A stretch of DNA of 64,000 nucleotides, taken from positions 99,155,985-99,219,984 of the forward strand of contig CM043971.1 of assembly GCA_014529385.2 (NCBI GenBank), written 5' to 3'. Below the pieces are notes generated by a model. That model had not been told where the DNA came from, searched no databases, and saw only the letters and a program-made list of their open reading frames with translations. The position numbers and the translations under genes were made by a program. Below, piece after piece: positions 42,183 through 55,559 of the stretch. Source of the DNA: Adiantum capillus-veneris (taxonomy: Eukaryota > Streptophyta > Polypodiopsida > Polypodiales > Pteridaceae). Each line of letters opens with the position of its first letter. Position 1 is the stretch's first letter.

Positions 42183-42365
42183 TAACCCAAATTTATCGAC
42201 GCCCTATATATCGACGCCCGTACCTTTCCACGCAGATATCGATGTTGTTTGACCCCATCGATATACGCGTCGATAAGCGCGTGGAAATATGCGTGGGAAG
42301 GCAAAATTTTCCACGCATATATCGACGACTATTTCGAGGCGTATATCAACGCACTTTTCAACGCT
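42183..42365 (+). repeat. CACTA left subterminal repeats
   Basis: Multiple copies of TATCGACGC, CCACGCATATATCGACG and inverse forms (CGTCGATA) lie within 180 bp of the left terminus. They match the motif cluster at the right end. In characterised En/Spm elements such repeats bind the element's DNA-binding protein. Confidence 0.82.
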
Positions 42366-42479
42366 AAAAAATTGGGGAAAAAAAGGGGAACCCGCGCGCA
42401 GGGGCCATTTTCGTCCTCAACGCGCACTCTCAGATCTTGTCCGAAACCTGCTGCGCAGGTATTATGGCACTCTTCCCCC

Positions 42480-43870
<1,391 letters not shown>

Positions 43871-44209
43871 AAAGAGTTAGGTTGGCTGACCAATTGCATG
43901 TGTGAAAAGGACAGAAACTCTCTCTATCTCTCTCTCTCTCTCTCTCTTTCTCCCTCTAGAAGAAACTATGGAACTAAAAGAGGCAAAGGGGTTTTGCCCA
44001 CAACATGCATTGCCATGTACACTTGGGAGTGCACGTATGTGTTTACCCATATAGGATTTGACCAATAAAGATGAGATTTTGACCCGGTGGTCCTGATCTC
44101 CGTACACCTCTGGACCGAGGTGTATGGAGATTGGGCAAGACTAGAGAATGCGAGGTAGTTTACATTGTGAGGAGTATATATATTAAAACAACATTCATTA
44201 TCATTGTAG

Positions 44210-46110
44210 ATGGCAATGTCATCAACTAACATGGAGGAAAAGATTGCATGCTCGTGCACGCTCTGCAAGTATCAAATCCTGCGTAAGCGTAGGATATGTA
44301 ATGAGCATGTGCACAAGTACGGAGAGTTTGCTAGAGAAACCGTACAGAATCTACGATACGACTCCTACGGAACGGGCATTGATTTTTGCGACATAGCACC
44401 TATATTTGAGAGAGAGAGAAAAAGGATTATGCGTAAAGGTCCGACCAATATAGAGCCAAGGATGGAAGCAGAAAAGGGCTTACAGACAGAAGACGACGGC
44501 ATGGAGGAGATGCTGGATGCCTTCTTACAGACAAGCGAGGAGAATGCTAACGAAGCAACACCAGAAGCCGTGCACCTATCTCCTGAAGACATGTTGAGGA
44601 ATTTGGCACGTCAACCAATCTATGAAGGCGCCAAAATATCTGTGCTTCGTACTTGTCTGGCGTTTTTGAATCTTCACTCAGTGTACGGGTGGTCAGATGC
44701 AAGCGTCACTGCTTTGTTTAGGTACGTAATTTACAAAAGAGATTTTTCGATTGCAACGCTGATGTGCTTGGAGAGATTTTTAATTTAATGTGGCTTAAAC
44801 AGGTTGTTGCGGCAGCAACATCTCCCGGCTGGCAATGAAATGCCCCCTCTAGGCCACACGCAAAGCAACTATTGACCTCAGTTGGCTTGGACTACAACAA
44901 GATTCGTGCATGTCCAAATGATTGCATTCTTTTTTGCAATGAATTCGCAGATTGTCTGTCGTGTCCTAAGTGTGGAGCAATGCGCTACAAACAAGATGCA
45001 GTTGGCGAGACAGTGCCAGCTAAAGTGTTACGGCATTTCCCTATTATTCCTAGGATAAAAAGCATGTTTCGTTGTGGTTCCATTGCAAAGTTGATGCGGT
45101 GGCATTCTACGAATAGATCCACTGACGCAACATTTAGGGTGCCCGTTGATTCAAAGGCCTGGAGGCACATTGAAGATACTGGCCACATTTTAAGAGTGAA
45201 CCACGCAATTTGCATTTGGGCATGGCAATGGATGGAGTCAATCCATTTGTCTTGAGAAGATCGTCATGGAGCACTTGGCCTGTGCGCCTTATCAATTACA
45301 ACCTCCCACCGTGGCTTGCCATCAAGAAGGGTCATTTGATATTAAGCTTGATTGTACCTGGTAAGTTCAAGGCAAAAAACATGGATGTTTATCTAGCTCC
45401 ACTAGTTGACGAGCTCCAGGAGTTATGGCATGGGATTGACATAGCAGATGCGGTTGAACCAGTAGGAGAACAACATGCAAGGATCCATTGACTTCTTATA
45501 TGGACTATGCATGATTGGACAGGATACGGAGAAGCTTCTAGTAATGGTTCTTGATTTACAAAATTCTCGCTATTTGCAAGCACTTTGCCTTGGCCTGATT
45601 CATGCTTTAATATATGCAGGGTTAACAACTTCAGGATACAATGCATGTCCAATTTGCGGACAGTCTTTGGATGTGCGCTATTCTGCCTCTCTTCGAAAGA
45701 CAATTTATCAAGGCCACCACCGTTATCTTCTAGATGGCCATCACTTGCGCAAAGGTCAGCTTGGTCGTGTCAAATGTCGTCCTATGCATGTACAAGAGTG
45801 GCGTCGCCGATGGAAGCAACATGAGAGGCAACCTGTTCCAGGAATGAAACGTTTGTCCATTCTCCATACGTTTCCGTACTAGGGTGATCTACTAATTAAC
45901 CATTTGCTGGACCCAATGCATATATTCAAGAATGTGGGAGAACTCCTTTGGAAGACAATCATGGGAATGAAAGACAATCGAGCTTCACGAGATGATTTGC
46001 AGTCAATTGGAAAGATGCCAGAGGTGTGGCCTTTTACCAATGCAACTGGCTAAACAAAACTTCCAAGAGCACCATGGGTATTGCTAAAAAACAAAGAGCG
46101 ATAAGTTAAA
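44210..46110 (+). pseudogene. CACTA tnp2-type transposase
   Basis: The N-terminal part (44210-44788) includes CTLCKYQILRKRRICNEH, an acidic middle and IYEGAKISVLRTCLAFLNLH. A probable intron or frame change follows. The tnp2 domain continues in 44872-45255 (ACPNDCILFCNEFADCLSCP; RHFPIIPRIKSMF), 45210-45491 (MAMDGVNPF; NYNLPPWLAIKKGHL; MDVYLAPLVDELQELWHG), 45475-45882 (TTSGYNACPICGQSL; GHHRYLLDGHH) and 45883-46050 (LLDPMHIFKNVGELLWK). Stops occur at about 45491, 45880, 46052 and 46106. The transposase recognises the termini and cuts the element out. Several stops cannot be explained as introns, so the gene is probably dead. Confidence 0.85.
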
Positions 46111-46113
46111 AGG

Positions 46114-47151
46114 GTGATTTCAGAGTTCAGGACGCCAACAGGATATATGCGATGTCTCAAGACAACATTCACCCGTGATGATCAACTGTCAGGACTTAAA
46201 TCGTACGACTGGCATAAGTTCTTGCAATTCATTCTTCCAATTGCGATCAAGGGGTGTTTAACGGAGGAAGTGCGGAACTGCATATACAAGATTTCAGAGC
46301 TAGTGCGGTGGATCTCTTCCAAGGAGATACGGGAGGAATCTATTGCAGTCGCAAGGGCTAACTCCATTGAGGCAGTTTGCATGATTGAGAAGTATCTACC
46401 CACGATTTGCCTAACTATCCAAATGCACTTGCTCGTCCATGTAGTAGATGAGGTTGCAGTGGCAGGTACAGACCACAGCCATTGGATGTTCTTTCTAGAG
46501 CAGTTCATGAAAACACTTAAGGGTTTTGTTTGCCAAAACGTGCGTCCAGAGGGGAGCATGGCAGAAGGATGGCTAGTGCAAGAGTCTCTTGTATTGACGA
46601 CCGAATTTCTATCCGTTTCTGACCCAGAAATGCCTCGACTGTGGAGCGATGAGGAGGATGTAAGATTGGTGGGAGAGGAGCCGCAAGGGCAAGGGGTGTC
46701 GAAGAAAATGAACGACGCCATGCGAGAAAAGATCATGAAGTTCTGTATACTAAATTCAACACCGATGCAAAAATGGCTTGAAAGGTACGAAGAAGAGAAA
46801 GAGAGACGCAATAGGGAGCGACACGATTTTAGGCGAAGCCGAACGACTAGAGGCTTACCCTTGCCAGACGCTCCTCTACTTGAATTCCCTACAATGGCAT
46901 GGTGGGACAAGACAGTGAGAGTAGCTCGACAGATCGGAGAACCCATATCTCTAGAAGAGGAAGAGCTGGCTATTGGATGTGACTTGAAGTATCATACATA
47001 CATGGCACTGTGGTCGCATGGAAAGCATTTCAGAACACAACAAATTGACAGCAGAAGAAACACGTTTGATAGTGGGGTAATGGTTAGTTTCATGCAAAAG
47101 AGCAGGGCCAGTGCCATAGACACAAATGAGAGCACTAGCAACTTGGATTAG
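46114..47151 (+). CDS. DUF4218-type C-terminal segment of CACTA transposase
   Basis: An open frame of 345 codons. Recognisable DUF4218 features are GLKSYDWHKFLQFILPIAIK, LPTICLTIQMHLLVHVVDEV, HWMFFLEQFMKTLKGFVCQN and PEGSMAEGWLVQES. This domain normally follows the tnp2 catalytic region in one transposase protein, so this is probably the 3' part of the same gene rather than a separate one. The first Met is not proven as a start. A charged Arg/Glu-rich segment (about 46780-46850) precedes the DUF4216 part. TAG at 47149 separates it from the next frame. Confidence 0.8.
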   Translation: MISEFRTPTGYMRCLKTTFTRDDQLSGLKSYDWHKFLQFILPIAIKGCLTEEVRNCIYKISELVRWISSKEIREESIAVARANSIEAVCMIEKYLPTICLTIQMHLLVHVVDEVAVAGTDHSHWMFFLEQFMKTLKGFVCQNVRPEGSMAEGWLVQESLVLTTEFLSVSDPEMPRLWSDEEDVRLVGEEPQGQGVSKKMNDAMREKIMKFCILNSTPMQKWLERYEEEKERRNRERHDFRRSRTTRGLPLPDAPLLEFPTMAWWDKTVRVARQIGEPISLEEEELAIGCDLKYHTYMALWSHGKHFRTQQIDSRRNTFDSGVMVSFMQKSRASAIDTNESTSNLD

Positions 47152-47160
47152 TGTGGTCTG

Positions 47161-47697
47161 GTGTCAGATATCCTGAAAGTCAGCTTCAGGCGGTTTGAGA
47201 TGTTTTTGTTGGATGTGAAGTGGTTCAAGGTGATTACTTTTGGTCGCAATGCAACGGTATGTAGAGATGGAAACAAACTTGTGCAAATAGATTCTACAAA
47301 GGTTTGGACAGATGCGAGCGACACATTTGCTCTCCCCGAACATTGCGAGCAAGTGGTCTTTGTACCGGACCCTCGCGAGCGACAATGGTGGTTTGTTGTT
47401 CAGGTTTCTCCAAGAAATAAACAAGTATTTGAAGGGCAAGAGCTTCTGGAGGAAAGTCAGTCAGACGACGTCCATACTACTGTGACATTAGATGAGATGG
47501 ACGAAGGTATGGCAGAGGAAGCTGAGAGATATATGAGGGATGACGCAGACGAGGCAGAATTGACACTTGTAGATGAAGATGCAATGGATGATGACAATCT
47601 GCCAGAACGAGTTGGGGCAGAGTTATGTTTGAAATTAGAGATAGACGATGATACGGTGCAAGATCTTATCGATGATGCCTCACTCGTCGAGGCCTAG
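47161..47697 (+). CDS. DUF4216-type C-terminal segment of CACTA transposase
   Basis: A 178-codon frame in the same phase as the preceding one, separated by TAG at 47149-47151. It reads FEMFLLDVKWFKVITFG, then a Phe/Ala/Pro block (ASDTFALPEHCEQVVFVPDP) and QWWFVVQVSPRNKQVF, the usual DUF4216 pattern at the end of plant CACTA transposases. The last 70 residues are very acidic. TAG at 47694 is followed by a stretch with intron-like features. It is likely the natural C-terminus of the transposase. Confidence 0.75.
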   Translation: MSDILKVSFRRFEMFLLDVKWFKVITFGRNATVCRDGNKLVQIDSTKVWTDASDTFALPEHCEQVVFVPDPRERQWWFVVQVSPRNKQVFEGQELLEESQSDDVHTTVTLDEMDEGMAEEAERYMRDDADEAELTLVDEDAMDDDNLPERVGAELCLKLEIDDDTVQDLIDDASLVEA

Positions 47698-47787
47698 GCC
47701 TGTAAGTGTTTGTGTGAAGACGTGGATTTAAAATTAAGCTTAAAGTTAATTTAAACAAAGGCATTCTGACGCTTTATTTTACTTTCT

Positions 47788-48945
47788 TTGTGCAGGACTT
47801 TAGTATGGCAGACCAGTTTCCAGATCTCGCTTCTATGGTGTAGATGCATTCATGGGCTTCGTCACACGGATGACGCCTGCTCAGATGGCAGAGGCTTCTC
47901 AGTACTGGGTAGCCAGAGGCACGAGTACTATGCCTACGGGCTTCACACCCGAGGGTCCGACGCCTATGGGGGGGACACCTATGGGGGGACGCCTGCCTAC
48001 GGGTATGACGCTTGCTTCTCCCATCATGGCCGCTTCGACACCTAGGGGTGCGGAAGAGGCGCGTACATCCTCATCTCCCCAGCACAGGCGCACTCGCCAA
48101 TCTCGACGATTGTTAGGTGGAGGTGGTGGTTGCTGTGGAGGAGGGTCCACAGATGCTTCGACCCCTCCTCGCTCACGACCCCCGTCCTACCCAGGCACAC
48201 CTCTCGATGCACCTCTTGGCACACCTCAGACACCTTGGGGGGCACACGATCCTAGTACCTCCAAGCTCTATACTGTATGGGCAGATGGTTCTGTTGACAT
48301 GGATAGAGTCGAGACTGAGATGAGACAACGGATTTGCCAACTCGCGGAGCTGCAGTTTTCGACTAGCATTCTGACGCCTTGGCTTGAGCAAGATGAGGAC
48401 AAAGTCAATTACATAGTGGAGACCATCCTAAGAGAGTACCAGCCTGCTCCAGGTTCAAAGGCTGTTCTGAGGAGGTGGATCAAGGGTGTTGCACGGGACA
48501 CCGTGAAACATCGACGAGATGCAGCTCGGCAGGCTTTTAGGACCGGCTCGCCGAAGCCTTCGGGCATCCCACACGAGACGCGGCTGCAGATCAGGGAGGA
48601 TGAGCGGACAGCGGACACGCGGTTCAGACAGCAGCGTCAGGCCGCGTAGATACGACAGATGACCAGGGGGACATCTCATCTTGGCAGCGGAGGCTTCGAC
48701 ACCTTTCGCTATGAGTTTGTGAGTTTCTAATCCAATCCTAACTATGGCGTTTTTTAAAACGCGATAAATAATGTATTATTATTACTTTGATTTTTGTATA
48801 AACGCAGAATCTTGCGATGCATCGAGCCCCGACACGCCAGGAGAAGACAGATGGATATCGCAGAGGTATCTATGAAGTATTGAATGATCTTGATGCTTCA
48901 GGAGAGCCTGTAGACTGGGAGGCCTTAGAGTCTCGCTGATCGCTT
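47788..48945 (+). CDS. CACTA second ORF, spliced, probably TNPA-like
   Basis: A likely acceptor TTTGTGCAG at 47787-47795 precedes MADQFPDLASMV. The main frame 47852-48649 has Gly/Thr/Pro-rich repeats (GGTPMGGRLPTG), GGGGCCGGGSTDASTPPRS and a basic helical part (AVLRRWIKGVARDTVKHRRD). Another likely intron runs from GTGAGTTTC (about 48720) to ATAAACGCAG (about 48807). The last exon reads RAPTRQEKTDGYRRGIYEVL and is followed by GTGAGACG. A TAG at 48647 lies in the joined frame. The corresponding relic is at 13211-14095. A role in binding subterminal repeats is inferred from other En/Spm elements, not shown here. Confidence 0.55.
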
Positions 48946-49099
48946 GAGGTGAGACGTTAATATGTGTGAGTTGATTTAACTAAGTAAGTATTTGTGAAGT
49001 AATATCAATACTAATTTTGTGACTTGTCCTATGTGCAGGTTGTGACGCCTAGTCATCAGTGGACCGGATTTCATATATATGCTTTGTGAGACACATACA

Positions 49100-49450
49100 C
49101 GCTTCTGTGTCTCTTTTTTGTATAGACATATATGGTTATGGTTATTGTTCAGACAGTTATTGTTTTCCTTATGGTTATGGTTATTGTCATTGTCATTGTC
49201 ATTGTATAGACATGGTTATTTCTCCTATTCTTGTATAAACATGGTTATGGTTTTTGTTTTGTTTATGGTTATGTTTAACTTTCTGGTTATGCTTATGGTT
49301 ATTGTTAATTTTTTTTATGGTTATGGTTATCTGCATAATGGTTTTGATCAAAGTGGTTATGGCTGGTTATGGTTTTAATTTGGTTATGGTTTTGCACAAA
49401 TTAAGTTCGTTATGGTTATGCTTTTAAGTTGGTACGGTTATGGTTTTGCA
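49100..49450 (+). repeat. GGTTATG/GGTTATT minisatellite
   Basis: Dozens of overlapping copies of GGTTATG, GGTTATTG and GTCATT variants run over about 320 bp, degenerate and interspersed with T-rich pieces. They follow the second ORF. They explain the Trp/Leu/Phe-rich open frame at 49079-49378, which is not a real gene. Confidence 0.75.
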
Positions 49451-49744
49451 CAAAGTTCATTTCATTTCTTTCATTGGCCTTAAATCTCATGTGAGATCCT
49501 ACATGGATAGCATGTAGGAGGTGTATACATGATATGGTTTTTTTTGAAAAGTTTATGTAAAAACGAAGGGAACTCTGCCGAAATTTTTGCGGGAGCACGG
49601 TTGTTTTTGGTGCTACTCGCTTTCTTGGACAGAGGACAGGTAGTCTGGCTGTGGCTGTGTCCATCTTTTCATTGGTCACAAGCCAAGATGCCTATCCTTT
49701 GTCCAAGAATTTTTTTCTGTTATGGTCATCGCTATGCGCCTCGC

Positions 49745-49907
49745 TAATCTCGTCGAAATACGCATCCATAATATTACCTTTCGACACGTATATCGACGCG
49801 TATAGCGACGCGTATAGCGACGGTTTCGTAGGGACGCGTATATCGATGGGCTTTTCGACGGAATACGTTGAAACCTGCGTCGAAGGTCCCTTTTTTTTGT
49901 TGTAGTG
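49745..49907 (+). repeat. CACTA right subterminal repeats and terminus
   Basis: Repeats of ACGCGTATATCGACG and CGTATAGCGACG at 49755-49870 lead into TGTTGTAGTG at 49898-49907, a perfect 10-bp inverse of the left end. TAG at 49908-49910 completes the target duplication. Confidence 0.88.
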
Positions 49908-50478
49908 TAGGACTAATGTGCAGACATGCTTGCGGAAGCCTTAGGCTCTCAAGCGCCAAATGGATTAGTCATCCATTGTGGAATGATGTCGTAGAGTAAC
50001 ATAGAAATCCTCTACCCTCTAGAAAAAGGACTAATGAATAGGCTTTATCTTCTCTACCCCATAGTCGAGGATGACTATGATTTCAAGAGAGAGGTAATGT
50101 CATAATAACTAATATCTAATTCTCCTAAATGATTTTATCATGTTGAACAGATCATATAATATGGGGAAGTGCTAGGGGAGAAAAAGCTAGAATATTGGTT
50201 AAGTTGGCAGACCAACCACAATAGGGATCCAAAAGGGGGTCCATCTGCAAAAGAGCAATGTGCAAAAATGGGCTTTAAAGACCCTAAGGTTCAGTCCATT
50301 AAGACTTCCAAAATGCTAAGGTTCCAAAATTTAAAGGTTGTGTCCAATGGTCAAAGCTTAGTAAAATTGGATGCTTTGTGTGTGTACAAAAAGTCTTCAA
50401 AGGTTCCTGCATAGGAGGAGGCGAGCCCTAGAAGTAGGGGATGAGAGAGAAACACACACACACACACACACACACACG

Positions 50479-50516
<38 letters not shown>

Positions 50517-51030
50517 AGCTTCCTTTACACAAAGGGAATGAGGGATGCATGTCAACTCCCTAGCCCATATGTCCACAAGGTGCACTTAAATCCTATTATA
50601 TGGCCATGGAGGTGGACTAATGAGAATTAGGCTAGAGTAAATCTAGTTTAATTCATTTAAAAACACTTAATAAAAGAACCAATAAGAATTAAGCTCTCTA
50701 GAAGACTATTGGATAGTCTCGCAAGGGTCCAATGAGCATTCAACAGCCCATTGGCTTGCTTGATTCCTATTGGCCAGGAGACAAAGGGGTCCAATGAGAG
50801 TTTAGTTGCATAGATTAATTACCTAAAGCTCTCACAAAAGGGGAAAGGGGGACACATGACAGAAGGTTATCACTTATGCTACTTAACTTTCATTGGCTAA
50901 GCCTTGAGAGGTCCAATGAGGTGCTAGCAAGAGTAATTAGCAAGAGGGGTCGACCAAGAGAGAGAGGGGGCTGAATTTTACAAGGCATAATTGCACACAC
51001 ACTCACACTAGCTCATGTGTGAAGCAAGAA

Positions 51031-51085
<55 letters not shown>

Positions 51086-51748
51086 TCTCAAGCTTTAATA
51101 AAGCTTATCACCTACTCCAAGCTTGTGAGAAGGGAGGCCTACACCAACAACTCTTGGATTTGTGATGCAAATCCAACCAAGAGCCAAGCTTCAATGCATG
51201 CTCATCTCCTCTACCATGCTAATTACTAAGCTATGCTTTGCTAATATGAGTGATTATGTGAGGAGATGTACATCTTTCTTGTAAGAATACCCCTTCTTCC
51301 TCTCAATCTACTCTCATACCCCGCTAGATCTCACCATCTTCGAATGTGTATGAGGTCTTGGGTCTGAGACCGTGAGGAAATTGATGTTGTGTTTTATAAG
51401 TGTTTTCCTAGTGCTTGAAGATTCCATCTTCATTGCACTAGCTAGTTATTGAAAGAAACAAAGAATTGTATTGTAAAATGTCTCTCTTGATGGGGGAAAC
51501 CTATAATACAAAGTCTTTTGGAGGGGAAACCGACTATATGAAAATCCGGTCCTCAACTATTGTCAATAGCTTAATTTCTCTCTCTTTTGAAGTATTGTTC
51601 ATGCCTATCTAACTAGGTGTTATGCTATTTTTTGCTCTCTCCACCCAAGCACTCTTGCTATGCTCATTAGGAATCTATTCTAATGAAATGCTCACTATGT
51701 CTATGCTATTTCCGCTACACACAAGTTACTAGGCCATTGAATGTTACA

Positions 51749-54110
51749 CTAGCATCTTACAACCTTTGGTCTATTTCCTTCTAGCATAGTTTTTCTTTTA
51801 AATTTTGATATATAACTGGCCATTATCTTTTGTCATGTTTATTTATGTAGAGAGCTCTCTCTCCCCCCAACCCCCCGTTGTCGTGGAGCTCCGCGCCCAG
51901 GCTAGAAAGATACCAGAAAGATGTACATCAAGCTTATTTGAAGCTTATCTGATTAATGATCAGTGGTTAGGGCTTGGTAACAAGCTACCTTTATGAGTGA
52001 TGTATGCTAGATGCGGCTTAAACGGGCGAATAGATGCCTTAATGATGTTAAAGAAAAAAGGGTATTCTTGAAGTGAGCATAGATGGGAGTTTATGATCTA
52101 GAACTGCAGTGCTTGAAGTGCTCTATCGGCTTGTCTTTACGGCTTGTCGATTAGAGCTACAGTGAAAAAGTTATGATAGTTTGAAGTTTGAGTCTATTGC
52201 AGATCCGTACCGGATTGGGCAATTGGAGTTGAGGGGACATAAATGAAGTGAATGCATGGAGCTAAAGTGCTCACTTTGTGGAGCACGTCGGTCTTTTTAG
52301 ACCAGCAATCGGAGTTCTAGTTGCCAAGCTATAACCAGTTTAAGTTTCCTCGGGGGCCAGTTTCATACCAGGTCGATCGCCTCGGTCGGTCTACCATCTG
52401 GGAATTTTATAGCTTCAACAGGGTTTGTATGCATTCTATGTAGCTTGAGAATTCTACAGGAATTTATGGCTCATCAGGCACAGTCCGGGTTGATGAGATA
52501 ATCATTAGGAAAACTTTGGACTAAAAAATGGGCCTTGTAAGAATTGTTGATGTGGCATAGCTTTCAAAAAGTAGGGATCGGTAATTTTTTTGCAAATAAG
52601 ATCCAAACTTGTCGGAGGTTGGATATTTAGAAACTACTCTTCAAATGCTATCTATTGATATATAGCATGCATGTATCGGACATTGCCTTCATGTAGATCT
52701 AGAAAAAGGTGATTTTAGATTACCATAACGGTAACAAAACCTGGCTGATTGAAAAAAATTGGCATAACTTTCATAGAAGTCATCCAAACTTTTCGGACCT
52801 TGGCTCTTTAGAATCCATTTTTCAAGAACTTTCCAATGATAGGTCATATCATGGGGTTCTAAGCAATATTTAGAGGGGTCTACCGGGTTGCTTTCTTTTG
52901 TACAACTTTGATGATGTGGCACTCTTAAAAGGCCCAAAAATGAATTCAAAATTTTCCTAATGACATTGAGGCCGGTGTCAGTTGTTGCTGGCACTGCTGA
53001 GCTGGATGAATTTTTGGCATTATTCAAGACACTGATATGAGCAATAAAATTCGAGATGATATTGTCATTTAGGGGCTGCCGGGGATGTTGATAAGTTTGT
53101 GGCAAAGAAGCTCAGTAAAGCTCTAACCAAATGTGAAGGGAATGCCTTCTGACAAATGCAATCACCTATACCTGCATCTTAAAGGAAAATGGCATTATAC
53201 GAGATGCTGATATGGGCAGTTAAGCACGATAATATTGTCAAATCAAGGGTTACTGAAAATGAGCTATGCAAGAACCTAGTACACGATTTCAAACCGCGTT
53301 CCATAAAACTCAATCACATGATTTAACCAATCATGACTTATCCAATCCATTAAAAACTCAATCACATGACGTAACTAGTCAAACATTTTTTTGTTGAAGA
53401 AAAGAACCAACTCGATTTCCTTTGCATAAGATCATTAAAATGTCATATAGGGTCTACAAAGATCTCTGCATGAGCAATATATTAGAGGTTTCAACCATAA
53501 TTGTGATACAGATCAACTAGCATGTCATAATATTTTGTTGGGCTAGGCCATGGGTATAGAAAATGATACACATGAGGAAGCTCGAGATAGCAAAAGAAAA
53601 CTTTTTTCTTCAAGGTCGGTCAAGTGTGATTTTCAATAAAAACTCAATTGACAGGGATATTGATGTCACTTTGTCATAAAACCACTGATTACGGATCGTG
53701 ACTCTATCAAGGGCCATGATGGTCAGTGGGGCTTCATAAAATTGGAAGTGTTGAGTCAATTTCAAATCTTCAGCCCACTTGATTCGGTGTAGGTCAATTT
53801 TCAAGTATTCAATGTGATGTGCTCGGATAGCAAAGGTTGATCCATGAGCCCAATGACTTGTATATAATGATGTATTTGGTGGGTCAAAAATTATGTGAGG
53901 TGCAAAAAGCTTGTCAAGAATGAGAAACACGTTCTCTAAAAATTCGAAGCTTGGTGGTTAGCAAGCAGTGTCACACATTGCTTTTAGATAGTTAAACAAT
54001 TGGTGTTGATAAATTTGTGCTACAAAACAAATAGAATAACAGTGTCAAGCTATGCATTCGTGCATTCAAGAATAGTGCAAACTCTTGAGAATCAAAACTT
54101 TTAACCTAAT
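51749..54110 (-). other. Internal region of an unclassified minus-strand LTR element
   Basis: No known protein domain is found. Minus-strand frames of 138 codons (52689-53105) and 106 codons (53610-53930) lie downstream of a primer site at 54111-54122, where gag would be. Neither resembles Gag. The stretch 51749-52680 looks single-copy and A/T-rich with no coding signal, and the 3' end of the element is not located. It may be a non-autonomous large derivative, or unrelated sequence. Confidence 0.35.
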
Positions 54111-54122
54111 GCTTTGATACCA
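54111..54122 (-). promoter_or_regulatory. Primer binding site, initiator-Met variant, minus strand
   Basis: The minus strand reads TGGTATCAAAGC, one base from the standard TGGTATCAGAGC. It directly follows an LTR end in ...GACCTCACA, read on the minus strand. Confidence 0.65.
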
Positions 54123-54979
54123 ATTGTGAGGTCCCCAACCCGAAGATTGGGGCGACTCAGGATAGTTTCCCTTCCTTTATTCTCAAGTTCCATTGACAAC
54201 ACCCTACTCTGATTCCACAAAGCAAGGATACGAGTAACAAAAGAAGAGAGGAAGGCCTCTATCCATTGCGATCATGGTTGTAAGGGTTATACACCACAAG
54301 CCAGGTTGATAAATCAAAGGATTCTTAGCTGTAAGAAATGTGGAATACAATAAGGATCTAGTAGCAAGGGGAGTAGAGAGAGATACGATGAAAAGTAGAT
54401 TAGTGGAAAATCAAAAACTTTAGATCAACACACTATTACAAAGTGATGTCGTCATCCACCCATGCGCTCTCAAGGTAGAGCTTAAATAGCAATTTAGACA
54501 ACTAGAGAAATTAGGAATACAAGGGACTAATAATCCTTCAACAAGGATGTGTTGTGTACATCAAGTTTGCACACAATTCTACTAAATTACTCACAAGAAG
54601 GTCTCCTTAAATAGATGTAAGGGAGCCTCTAAACGCTCATGTGTAGCTGCCCTTAAATAGCAAAGTCCAAGTAGAACTCGGCCATGTGTCCATGTGTGTG
54701 GATGCCTTTGTGTAACCAAGTCCAAGTAGGACTCTTCCATGCGCCCATGTGTGGCCGCTTTTGGGTAGACAAGTCCTCCTAGAGCTTGGCCATTGGCCAA
54801 GGAAATCCGATCACCAGCCAAAGATCACAGACAATCGACCACTGGCCATCGTGGATGGCCATTTTTCGATTGTCTTTCGACCGTCGTCCGTTCAAGATAT
54901 TCCGATGTTGACTCTAAATTTACTCCATACCATCCGTGATCACAATATAGAGATCTCATCATCTTGTAAAGCTAGAATC

Positions 54980-55206
54980 TGTTACCATATACATGTGGTA
55001 GTGATGTGTGTCAACGCACTAGGACTGCCGGGGCATTTTTTCCTCTTTAGGAGGTTTTTTTCCCCCGCGCATTGTATATATGCCCATCACTCTAGGGCTA
55101 TCTATCTTTCCATTGTACACTAATTAACAAACTCTCTATTGTGTGCCTTGAGCTTCCTTTGTCTTCTCCAAGCTGTGTGCATTTCTCTGTAACCCTAATT
55201 CCAACA
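54980..55206 (+). repeat. Copia 5' LTR
   Basis: TGTTACC...CCAACA. A TATA box-like TGTATATATG at about 55072-55082 is well placed as a plus-strand promoter. Its pair is at 59959-60185. Confidence 0.93.
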
Positions 55207-55208
55207 AT

Positions 55209-55220
55209 TGATATCAGAGC
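55209..55220 (+). promoter_or_regulatory. Copia primer binding site
   Basis: TGATATCAGAGC, one base from the initiator-Met site TGGTATCAGAGC, lies two bases after the 5' LTR. Confidence 0.8.
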
Positions 55221-55559
55221 AGGTTGCATCCTCTCGGGCTTAGTTGCCAATAGCTCAAGCACATGCCTACTCACTTTATTCAATCTTTGTGAGCTTTGGC
55301 GAGCATTTGTAGGTTGATAAAATTTTTGGGCTAGCTCATAAAGCTTAGTTTGCTCAGATTTCTGATTCAGGCTCATTTCAGCCTCCGTTTCCACTACAGC
55401 CAGCACTACCAGCAGTAGACTGTATGCATCTTGTTATGCAGTATTTGGCACTGACAGAAATTTTGCACAAAATGATGAAATTGCATGCATTTTCCATGAC
55501 TAACAACAACACAGATGTGTTCAAGATGTTTGCTGCTGAGGACAGATTGGATGGGGACA

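Noticed and set aside
42180-42365. CRISPR-like array from regularly repeated TATCGACG motifs
   Set aside because: Repeats are short, occur in both orientations without uniform spacers and sit at transposon termini; they are CACTA subterminal repeats.
46182-46946. 254-codon minus-strand frame
   Set aside because: Exact antisense shadow of the DUF4218 transposase segment, which has clear family motifs on the plus strand.
53610-53930. Host gene on the minus strand (106 codons)
   Set aside because: No family match or splice context; position after a primer site suggests retroelement internal sequence, but unproven.
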